Part shown: positions 8,454-15,359 of the stretch, piece by piece
Position numbering within the stretch: the stretch's first letter is position 1
Layout: the number at the start of each line of letters is the position of its first letter
The notes under the pieces: model-generated
Seen by the model: only the letters and a program-made list of their open reading frames with translations
Databases searched by the model: none
Told to the model about the DNA's origin: nothing
NCBI GenBank assembly: GCA_947488305.1
Contig: CANKZM010000010.1
Coordinates: 1-64,000, forward strand
Source: an uncultured Roseobacter sp.
GTDB lineage: Bacteria; Pseudomonadota; Alphaproteobacteria; Rhodobacterales; Rhodobacteraceae
Length of the DNA stretch: 64,000 nt
Reading direction: 5' to 3'
Translations under genes and position numbers: made by a program

Positions 8454-9386
8454 TTATCTAGCCAGCGCCATGCAGATTTGCTCCAGATGGCGCTGATCCG
8501 TGCCACAGCAACCGCCGACAACGCGCAGGTTGGGCAACAACTTTCGCAACTGCGCGTATTGCGCACCCAATTCGACGGGGTTGCCATCATCAAGCGTTTC
8601 GCAACAGTCCAATTCTGCGTGCGACATGCGCGACGCATTTGCACGCAAACCCCCAATACGGCGCTTCCAATCTGCGTTTTCACTGATCGAATCGTCGAAA
8701 TGATCGGGATGGACGCAGTTAACCATGAAATAGACCGGCTTCACGGTGGCGGCATCATCAACCTGCGCGATGGCGTCTTGCAACCGCTCTCCGGTTGGCA
8801 GCCTGCCGTCGGTTTCCAGCGTGAAACTGACGACGCATGGCACGCCATTCTCAGCGGCGGCATTTGCAACCCCGATTGCTTCGGGCACATTGGTCATTGT
8901 CAGTGCGCTCACCATATCAACGCCTGCGATGGCCAGCACTTCGATCTGCCAAGCATGGTAGGCCTCCGCCTCCGCAACAGTCATGATGGATTTAGGATCA
9001 TAACCGTCGCCACGCGGGCCGATAATGCCGTTCACCAGCACTTCCAAACCTTCACCGAGGGTGGTGCGCATTTCTTTTGCGCTCTCAACGGCTTGCGTGT
9101 TTACCTCGCGAAGATAGGTCAGATCATGCCCAAGTTCGCGGCCCCAATCTGGGTTGGCGCGCCATGTGTAGGTATCCAGCACAAATCCGGTTCCGTTTCG
9201 GCGGGCAATATCAAAGGTCGCCGAAAAGTAATCGTTGAACGCCGCGCGACCTTCTTCCGACTGCGCCAATGGATAGGCCGCAAAGCACGGCATTTCGAAT
9301 CCCCTCTTATACAGGAGCCAGGTTTCAAGTCCTGCATCTGTCAGAAACATCAGGTCAGATTGGTGGGGCAGTTTATTGGGTCTCAT
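8454..9386 (-). CDS. Homocysteine S-methyltransferase family protein
   Basis: 310 residues from ATG 9386, which has GGAG 8 bases upstream; an in-frame ATG at 9398 is the alternative. The barrel fold is marked by LTDAGLETWLL near the N-terminus, NGIIGPRGDGY in the middle, and the zinc ligand pattern: Cys in VNCVHPDHF and the pair in VVGGCCGTD near the C-terminus. Family members transfer methyl groups from betaine, S-methylmethionine or related donors to homocysteine. Donor specificity is not visible. It is transcribed divergently from the GlxA regulator at 9574, which probably controls it. Confidence 0.87.
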   Translation of the reverse strand: MRPNKLPHQSDLMFLTDAGLETWLLYKRGFEMPCFAAYPLAQSEEGRAAFNDYFSATFDIARRNGTGFVLDTYTWRANPDWGRELGHDLTYLREVNTQAVESAKEMRTTLGEGLEVLVNGIIGPRGDGYDPKSIMTVAEAEAYHAWQIEVLAIAGVDMVSALTMTNVPEAIGVANAAAENGVPCVVSFTLETDGRLPTGERLQDAIAQVDDAATVKPVYFMVNCVHPDHFDDSISENADWKRRIGGLRANASRMSHAELDCCETLDDGNPVELGAQYAQLRKLLPNLRVVGGCCGTDQRHLEQICMALAR

Positions 9387-9526
9387 TCTCGTCTCCATTC
9401 AGTCGATCACTGTGTGAAGAAAGACAAACTCGCGCGGCGACCGGGTTATCCGAGTGCACGGACAGAGTGCGAATCCGCGCGAGCCTGTTGCTTTCCGTGC
9501 ATGGGTATTGCCTGACACAGTCGCAA

Positions 9527-9573
9527 CGTGATATGCGGGAAAGTGACCGAAACGGTGAAAATCGGACACTCCG
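9527..9573. repeat. Copy 2 of the roughly 48-bp direct repeat, abutting a GlxA start codon
   Basis: Same element as at 8387-8434. Here it ends exactly where the regulator's ATG (9574) begins, covering the ribosome-binding and probable operator region. Autoregulation through this element is a reasonable guess. Confidence 0.6.
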
Positions 9574-10608
9574 ATGCTTAATGGAAAATCCACCTGCCGG
9601 ACCGCGGTTTTGACCATGCCCTGTGTCGGAACCTCGACAGCCTATTGCATTCTTGACGCGCTGGCTTCCGTCGGGCGCGACTGGGAGATGTTGCACGGTG
9701 CGGCTCCCAAGCCACCTGTTTTTGACACCGCACTGCTGTCATGTGACGGAGTGCCCTATCGGGACATTAATGGGCGCTGCATCACGCCGGATGGATCGTT
9801 GGAGAGCTTTGAGAAGCCCGATCTCGTCATCGTCCCGGACTTTCACTTTGCGCCGGGAACCGGTGTGCCGGATGAATTCGCCCAGATGATCGCCTGGCTC
9901 AAAAGGGCGCGCGATGACGGAGCGCTGATCACCTCTGTGTGCTCCGGCGCCTATCTGCTCGCCGAAGCCGGAATGCTGGACGGTCTTGATGCCACAAGCC
10001 ACTGGAGTTTCTGTGACGTGATCGCGCGGAAGTATCCGGAGATAAAAATGCGCCGCGAGCGCATTCTTGTTCCGGCGGGTGAAGGGCACCGGATCGTCAC
10101 GGCTGGCGGCGCATCATCCTGGGGCGATCTCGTGCTCTATCTGATCGGTCGTATCGCTGGTCCCGATGAGGCCCGCCGCATTGCCAAGATCTACCTGTTG
10201 CAGCCCCATACGGAAGGGCAGTTGCACTATGCCTCCCTGACGGCCGGGGCACAGCACGATGATGCGTTGGTGGCAGATGCGCAGGTTTGGGCGGCGGACA
10301 ACTACGCATTGCCTACACCGGTCGCCGCCATGGCCGCGAGAAGCGGCCTGACCGAACGCAGCCTTTTACGCCGTTTCCGAAAAGCCACAGGGCAATCCCC
10401 GGTTGACTATATCCAGACCCTGCGAATCGAAGAAGCAAAGCAGATGCTAGAAACAACTGATCTCCCAATCGATGAAATTGCCGGAGAAATTGGGTATACA
10501 GAAACGTCAAGTTTTCGAAATGCGTTCCGGCGATATGTCGGAATGCCAGCATCGACCTACAGAAAGAAGCGGCTTCTACTGACGCAGGTAGGTTCAGAGG
10601 ACGGCTGA
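9574..10608 (+). CDS. GlxA-family transcriptional regulator (PfpI-like sensor plus AraC DNA-binding domain)
   Basis: 344 residues. Residues about 10-190 form a DJ-1/PfpI-like domain with the nucleophile-elbow region SVCSGAYLLAEAGML. Residues about 230-330 form an AraC-type pair of helix-turn-helices ending SSFRNAFRRYVGMPASTY. This architecture is that of GbdR/CdhR/ArgR-type activators, which sense quaternary amines or amino acids. The C-terminus is complete, unlike the paralogue at 5199-6236. Targets are probably the divergent methyltransferase gene and the monooxygenase operon, given the shared repeat. Confidence 0.9.
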   Translation: MLNGKSTCRTAVLTMPCVGTSTAYCILDALASVGRDWEMLHGAAPKPPVFDTALLSCDGVPYRDINGRCITPDGSLESFEKPDLVIVPDFHFAPGTGVPDEFAQMIAWLKRARDDGALITSVCSGAYLLAEAGMLDGLDATSHWSFCDVIARKYPEIKMRRERILVPAGEGHRIVTAGGASSWGDLVLYLIGRIAGPDEARRIAKIYLLQPHTEGQLHYASLTAGAQHDDALVADAQVWAADNYALPTPVAAMAARSGLTERSLLRRFRKATGQSPVDYIQTLRIEEAKQMLETTDLPIDEIAGEIGYTETSSFRNAFRRYVGMPASTYRKKRLLLTQVGSEDG

Positions 10609-11137
10609 GCATCGATTTTTGCTCCAGTAATATCTGAACTTGGCTTGGCTCTGGGTAGCCTGACCGCTGAACCGGCGTTTCTCAATCTAAATTACTGGCA
10701 GAGGTGGAGGCATCCAGAGCGCCTGAAGCAGTTCGGTGTCGGGTTAAGGTGGCACGAACCGCAGCAGACCGCTTTTCTTTGGCCCCACACCCGATCTTTG
10801 GTCAAATCAGCGCTTAAGATAGTGCAGACTGCGCGCCTGTGACTTGGTGCGACTGGTTGTAACAGATCAGGTCAGGGAATACCGGTCTGGCGATATCGGC
10901 TGCACCGCAGCGATGAGCGTGCCGCACACGTGAGCGATTGCTGCGTCAGCAAACACCCGGAAGGGTAAAAGCGGCACAGTCCGCTTAGCAGCCGTTTAGA
11001 CTGGCTAAAGATTCAGCACCGGCGCAGGCGTTGTTTTTAAAGGCCGTACAAATGACCAGCTAGCGCCAGCATGAATACCCGTTGCATCCCACTGCCCTTT
11101 TGAGGCAGGACTGCGGGACAGTTTTGCCGGAGTGGAC
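10609..11137. other. Intergenic stretch without a recognised gene
   Basis: About 530 bp. Short frames in it have no family resemblance or credible ribosome binding sites. I see no terminator, tRNA or palindrome worth naming. It separates the accessory block from the genes leading to the replicon. Confidence 0.5.
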
Positions 11138-11371
11138 ATGGACAATCGCAAACTCACCTCTCTGTTCGAAATCACCGGGTCGGTTTCGGCGATGGTCTAT
11201 GCGGTGCTTATCGCTTCGAACACGGGTAATGAAATCCTGGGCTTTTCGCTGCTCTTGCTTTCTGCCAGCCTCTTTGCCGCCTGGGCCGTCATCGACCGGC
11301 GCTGGACGTTTCTGCTGCTGCAGGCATTTTACGGCGGATCCGCCATTCTCGGCCTGATCCGCTGGGGCTGA
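11138..11371 (+). CDS. Small membrane protein, unknown function
   Basis: 77 residues from ATG 11138 (79 from an in-frame GTG at 11132). Two or three hydrophobic segments (about 14-30, 35-55 and 57-72) cover nearly the whole protein. It resembles the small CBU_0592-like / PnuC-like membrane proteins found next to ion or cyclic-nucleotide-linked genes, but no firm family can be given. It precedes a membrane-anchored cyclic-nucleotide-binding protein on the same strand by 107 bp and may share its job. Confidence 0.5.
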   Translation: MDNRKLTSLFEITGSVSAMVYAVLIASNTGNEILGFSLLLLSASLFAAWAVIDRRWTFLLLQAFYGGSAILGLIRWG

Positions 11372-11478
11372 TCCGCAACACTATGGGCGGCGCCCCGCTC
11401 GGGCTGGCGGTCACAGGTTGCGCAAAAGCTGTTCCTGCCTATCCTGTCTTGTCGGGGAGATAAGGAGACACGGCTGCC

Positions 11479-12087
11479 GTGTTGAACGAGAGTATCGCGA
11501 TCAACTGGATCGAAGTATTGAGCTATGTGGGCTCCGCACTTCTGGTCCTGACCTTCTCAATGAAGACCATACTCACGCTGCGCATTGCCGCGGTGGCCGC
11601 CAACGCGGTGTTCATTTTCTACGCGTTCAGTGCGGAGTTGTGGTTCCTGATGGCGTTGCACACCGTGTTGTTGCTGCTCAACCTTTACCGTATCGGACAA
11701 CACCGTAGTGCCCTGCGGCGGGTCCAGAACACCGCTGACAGCCGCGCCCAGGTCGAAACTCTTGTGCCTCTCATGCAGCTCCAGCAAAGCCCCTCCGGCA
11801 CCGTGCTGTTTCTCAAGGGCGACAAGGCAGAGCGGATCTATTACCTGAGCGAAGGTGCGGTAGACATCCCCGAGGTCGGCAAGACGCTTGGGCCCGGCGC
11901 GCTCTTTGGCGAGATTGGGCTCTTTACACCGGATCAAACCCGTACCGCGTCGGCGGTCTGTGCCGAAGATTGCGACCTGATGGTCATCAGCGACCGCGAC
12001 ATCGTCCGCCACTGCATGAAGGATCCCGCTTTCGGTCTCTACCTCACAAAGCTGATCGCAGGTCGCATGGCAGAAAACCAAGGCTGA
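11479..12087 (+). CDS. Membrane protein with C-terminal cyclic nucleotide-binding domain
   Basis: 202 residues starting at GTG 11479. The first 75 residues hold about three transmembrane helices. Residues about 95-195 form a cNMP-binding (CAP-ED) fold, with LFLKGDKAERIYYLSEGAVD and the phosphate-cassette-like LGPGALFGEIGLF. There is no DNA-binding domain. The layout recalls Popeye-domain proteins (short membrane part plus cNMP fold). It could tether a cAMP or c-di-GMP response to the membrane; the ligand is not decided by sequence. It converges on the APH-family gene at 12112. Confidence 0.72.
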   Translation: MLNESIAINWIEVLSYVGSALLVLTFSMKTILTLRIAAVAANAVFIFYAFSAELWFLMALHTVLLLLNLYRIGQHRSALRRVQNTADSRAQVETLVPLMQLQQSPSGTVLFLKGDKAERIYYLSEGAVDIPEVGKTLGPGALFGEIGLFTPDQTRTASAVCAEDCDLMVISDRDIVRHCMKDPAFGLYLTKLIAGRMAENQG

Positions 12088-12111
12088 CGACGCCAAAAGC
12101 TGCACATCCGG

Positions 12112-12837
12112 TCAGTCACGGAGCAGTTTTTCCGCCAACTGTCGCGCATAGTCTGGCTCCACGGTCCAGGAACAGGCCACCTCCCAGGCGAGATGCGCCC
12201 GGTGCCAAGACGCACTGGTCTGCGCCACATGCACAAGATCAAACCCCGGCACGTCCCGACGTGCTTCATCCCAATCGATCAACGCAAAGCGCCCGTCCGG
12301 GCAGCACAAAACGTTCTCAGCAAAGAGATCCCCATGGATAGCGCATTGTTTTTCTTCACTAATCGGGTGCCACGCTTCTCTGCACGCCGACACCAGATCG
12401 CTGGGCATCCCGCTCAAATCCACATCGCCCCCCTGCTCCATCCACAACAGGTCCCGGGCTGAGAGAAATCCGGGACGCTGCGATCCGATACGGGTCGCTG
12501 CATGAAACGCGGAAAGTTGCGGACCAAGAGCACGCAGCGTATCCGCCCCAGACGGCACGCCCTCAAGCCAGGGCTCGCAGGTCCAGCCATTCACCACAAG
12601 CTGACCGTTCTGGCTGAGCAGCGGAGGCGGCACGAGAAAGCCTGCCGATGCCGCTGCTTCAAGAACCGGAAGCAGCCACGCGACAGCGGCCTCGCTCCGA
12701 CGGGTGGATTTCAAGACCCGCGCGGGCCCGGGGCCGGCGGTGCGATAGACCGTGTTTCGGTGACCACCCGAAAGTGGCGTCAGCGGACCGGACAGCCCCC
12801 AGGCGGAAAGGGGCGGGTCCGTGCCAACGGTCGTCAC
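12112..12837 (-). CDS. Aminoglycoside phosphotransferase (APH) fold kinase
   Basis: 241 residues starting at GTG 12837. The kinase core is seen in CAIHGDLFAENVLCC (catalytic loop with HGD and N) and FALIDWDEARRDVPGFDLVH (metal-binding D). Length is short for a resistance APH and fits the broad APH/choline-kinase superfamily, so the substrate is unknown and antibiotic resistance should not be assumed. Its GTG overlaps the stop of the upstream replicase gene in a GTGA, so the two are co-transcribed and probably translationally coupled. Why a small-molecule kinase is linked to a replicase is unclear. Confidence 0.78.
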   Translation of the reverse strand: MTTVGTDPPLSAWGLSGPLTPLSGGHRNTVYRTAGPGPARVLKSTRRSEAAVAWLLPVLEAAASAGFLVPPPLLSQNGQLVVNGWTCEPWLEGVPSGADTLRALGPQLSAFHAATRIGSQRPGFLSARDLLWMEQGGDVDLSGMPSDLVSACREAWHPISEEKQCAIHGDLFAENVLCCPDGRFALIDWDEARRDVPGFDLVHVAQTSASWHRAHLAWEVACSWTVEPDYARQLAEKLLRD

Positions 12838-13520
12838 GCGATGATCCGTATCTCGGCGATGGTCTCGTCCACGTCGCGGCAGGCCGCCAGAAGACGCGCG
12901 GTGAGGTGGGTTTGCACATAGGCTGCGTGAAACCGCGACGGGGCCTTTAGCGTAAGCCGCCCCCCTGCCCGCTCACCCCGCTTCAACGCGGCGATCCACG
13001 CACCGAATGCTGCCGGGTCCTTGGCGTGCAGGACCGCCTGCGCCAAAGCCCATTCTGTTCCCGAAGACACATCAGGTGCCGCCACTTCGCCACTTGGGCG
13101 CAAAGCCACGACATTCGGTGTATCTGCCGTCTCCTGCGCACCCATGCGCAATTCAAAGTCCGGCCCAACGCTGCGCCATTGCGGCGAGGTATCCGCGAGG
13201 ATCTGCTCGATCCCCAGACGATACTGCGTGACCCGCCCCCGCGCGCCCTGCCGATGCACCACCAGCCAGGCACGCGCCCGCAAAAGCGCCATCTCGCGTT
13301 TCACCGTGCGTTCATCCACCGACCAAAGTTGCGCGATCTCGCGCTGGCCCACGGCGAGTTCATCGCGTGCCCAATTGTATCTTGCTGTGATGAGGGTCAT
13401 TAGCCGCAGCACGCGTCTCTGATCATACTTGTCCCGTGCCAATGCATAGGCACCCATCGCTGTCAGAAGATCGTATTTACGTGCAGCAGCCCCACGACCC
13501 ACAGGTTTCGTGGAAAGCAT
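12834..13520 (-). CDS. DnaA-like plasmid replication initiator
   Basis: 228 residues from ATG 13520 (AAAGGG upstream; an in-frame ATG 24 bp earlier is weaker). The N-terminal half has a winged-helix look (VGQREIAQLWSVDERTVKRE, residues 58-77). Residues about 156-215 resemble domain I of chromosomal DnaA, for example FGAWIAALKRGERAGGRLTL followed by KAPSRFHAAYVQTHL. This matches the 'DnaA-like' replicases described for Rhodobacterales plasmids. It is divergent from parAB with an AT-rich 0.5-kb spacer between, the usual layout of such replicons. No ATPase domain of true DnaA is present. Confidence 0.78.
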   Translation of the reverse strand: MLSTKPVGRGAAARKYDLLTAMGAYALARDKYDQRRVLRLMTLITARYNWARDELAVGQREIAQLWSVDERTVKREMALLRARAWLVVHRQGARGRVTQYRLGIEQILADTSPQWRSVGPDFELRMGAQETADTPNVVALRPSGEVAAPDVSSGTEWALAQAVLHAKDPAAFGAWIAALKRGERAGGRLTLKAPSRFHAAYVQTHLTARLLAACRDVDETIAEIRIIA

Positions 13521-13752
13521 GTTCTGCCCTTTGCCATTGTGCATGACGCTGCTCTGCGCCAGGCTGCCTCGTGTTCGAGCTGATCGTTCAGCTTCTTTCT
13601 GAGAGTCTCCGGCAATTTCTCGCCGTTTTTCCGAACCCTGCCCTGATTTGCGTCCTAAACAACGATTCTGTCAAGTGCGCCGATTGATTTGTGCTGCATT
13701 CGCCTGTTTTCCATCCCCAATCAAATGAAAAAAGAGAGGTTAATAGGTATAG

Positions 13753-13830
13753 GGGGACAAACAGTCTGTCCCCTAATGGAAGTGCTTTGTCCCCCAATTG
13801 GTAGCGTAGCCTTTAATTGTGTCCCCCAAT
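13753..13830. repeat. Phased TGTCCCC(Y)AAT repeats (iteron candidates)
   Basis: Direct copies of TGTCCCC followed by TAAT or CAAT begin at 13767, 13788 and 13820, spaced 21 and 32 bp (two and three helical turns). An inverted copy GGGGACA stands at 13753-13759. A looser copy (TGTCCCCTTC) lies at 13910. They share the half-site of the parS-like palindrome, so they may bind either the replicase or ParB. Confidence 0.6.
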
Positions 13831-13999
13831 ATTTTGCAGTGCTGCATAGGTACGCGTTTTGGATGGAACAAGAATCACCCGTGTGCTTGAACCCCTTTGC
13901 TGCAGGGTTTGTCCCCTTCACCAGAAAGCTCTCCGCAAAGAATATTCTCTTTTGCGTTTTTCAGCAAATCAGCGTAAATCTGAGAAAAAGCGGAATTAG

Positions 14000-14015
14000 C
14001 GTCCCCGTGGGGACA
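14000..14015. repeat. parS-like palindrome, copy 1 (before parA)
   Basis: CGTCCCCGTGGGGACA, differing from the consensus TGTCCCCGCGGGGACA at the first and tenth bases. It lies 40 bp upstream of the parA start and could also serve autoregulation. Confidence 0.65.
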
Positions 14016-14054
14016 GATACCGGCAGAACAAAATGAGCAGAATACAGGCACCCC

Positions 14055-15359
14055 ATGTTCACGCATAAAGATCTCGCGCAACTCCAGGCGCAATCGCTTA
14101 AGATGCAGGGTTTTATCCGGCAACAGACTTACAGCCCGCAGAATGAAAAGACCCTGCGGCGGTTCTCCAGTTGGGAGGTGGCCGAGCTGATCTTCAAGGT
14201 GAACCAGTCCACCATGCGGGGCCGGCTAGCCGCAGACCCTTCCCTGCCCCAGGGCCAGGTTGAGGAAGACGGCCGCCAGCGCTGGTACACGCTAGACGAG
14301 ATCAACGAGCTGCGCCGCCGTCTGAAAGTGAACCGGCAATCGCTGATGCCTTATCGCCCGACCGGCAAGCGCGCGATCCGCGCGGCCATCGCCAATTTCA
14401 AGGGCGGCGCGGGCAAGTCCACTGTGGCGCTGCATTTCGCCCATGCCGCTGCGCTTGATGGCTATCGGGTGCTCTGTGTGGATTTCGACCCGCAGGCGAC
14501 GCTCAGCCACTCCATGGGCCTTTCCGATGTGGCCGAGGAATACACCGTCTGGGGCATCATGGCGCGTGATCTGGCGGCAGAAACCGAGCGGATGAACCGT
14601 TCTGCGCAAGGTGCGGAAAGCGGGACCACCCTGCCCCAACGCCGCCTGCCCGCCAGCATCACCGACATGGGGCTTAGCGATCTGCGGGTTGCGGATTTCA
14701 TCAAGCCGACCAACTGGCCCACGATCGATATCGTGCCTTCCTGCGCCAATGCGGCCTTCGTAGAATTTGCCTCCGCCCAGTACCGGCACATGAACCCGGA
14801 GTGGTCCTTCTTTGCCGCCGTGTCACGTTTTCTCGACGGGCTGCCATCGGACGCCTATGATCTGGTGCTCTTTGATTGCCCGCCGGCCATTGGCTACCAG
14901 TCGATGAATGCGGTCTTCGCGGCAGATGTGCTCTACATCCCCTCGGGTCCCGGCTATTGGGAGTACGACAGCACGACCTCTTTTATCGGGCAATTGTCCG
15001 AGGCGCTGGAGGATCTCAGTCGCTTTTCGGCGCTTGTCCCCGCGGGGACAATGAACCTGCCCAAGGCCTTTCTTGACCTGCGCTTCCTGCTCACCCGGTT
15101 TGAGCCGAACAACGATCTGCACCGCGCGATGCAGCAAGCCTTCATCAAGGTCTGGGGCGATAGGGTGACTACGCACCCCATCGAGATGACCCGCGCGGTG
15201 GAGCAATCCGGGCGTTTCCTGTCGTCCATTTACGAGATCGATTACCGTGACATGACGCGGGAAACCTGGCGTCGGGCGCGGGCGAGTTTCGATCAGGCCT
15301 ACATCGAATTCCGCACCCATCTGGGCGCGGCCTGGGATCAGCTGGAGGACGCCTCATGA
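14055..15359 (+). CDS. parA: ParA-family partition ATPase
   Basis: 434 residues. An N-terminal MerR-like winged helix (about 35-95, SSWEVAELIFKVNQSTMRGR) precedes the ATPase domain with the Walker A motif FKGGAGKST (115-123) and the Walker A'-type CVDFDPQATLSHSMG. The size and DNA-binding extension are those of plasmid type Ia ParA/RepA proteins, not the short chromosomal ParA. It moves plasmid copies by patterning on the nucleoid and usually represses its own operon. It overlaps parB by an ATGA. It carries a parS-like palindrome in its coding region (15035-15050), read as VPAGT. Confidence 0.93.
   Translation: MFTHKDLAQLQAQSLKMQGFIRQQTYSPQNEKTLRRFSSWEVAELIFKVNQSTMRGRLAADPSLPQGQVEEDGRQRWYTLDEINELRRRLKVNRQSLMPYRPTGKRAIRAAIANFKGGAGKSTVALHFAHAAALDGYRVLCVDFDPQATLSHSMGLSDVAEEYTVWGIMARDLAAETERMNRSAQGAESGTTLPQRRLPASITDMGLSDLRVADFIKPTNWPTIDIVPSCANAAFVEFASAQYRHMNPEWSFFAAVSRFLDGLPSDAYDLVLFDCPPAIGYQSMNAVFAADVLYIPSGPGYWEYDSTTSFIGQLSEALEDLSRFSALVPAGTMNLPKAFLDLRFLLTRFEPNNDLHRAMQQAFIKVWGDRVTTHPIEMTRAVEQSGRFLSSIYEIDYRDMTRETWRRARASFDQAYIEFRTHLGAAWDQLEDAS
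15035..15050. repeat. parS-like palindrome, copy 2 (inside parA)
   Basis: Perfect TGTCCCCGCGGGGACA, extended to 18 bp by flanking T and A (15034-15051). Read in frame as VPAGT. Confidence 0.7.

Larger units (their letters stand above)
13521..14054. other. Candidate replication origin between rep and parA
   Basis: A 534-bp non-coding spacer between divergent replicase and parA genes. It has AT-rich tracts (about 13715-13750 and 13935-13995), a 10-bp palindrome AGAATATTCT (13939-13948) and several TGTCCCC-containing repeats (13753-13830, 13910-13916 and 14000-14015). No chromosomal DnaA box of the TTATNCACA form was noticed. The layout suits an iteron-type oriV with the promoters of both flanking genes. 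Confidence 0.6.

Noticed and set aside
10645-10842. 65-codon plus-strand frame in the gap after the intact GlxA gene
   Set aside because: No ribosome binding site or recognisable domain; composition looks random.
12112-12837. Antibiotic resistance by the APH-fold gene
   Set aside because: Only the general kinase motifs are visible and the protein is short; the superfamily includes many non-resistance kinases.
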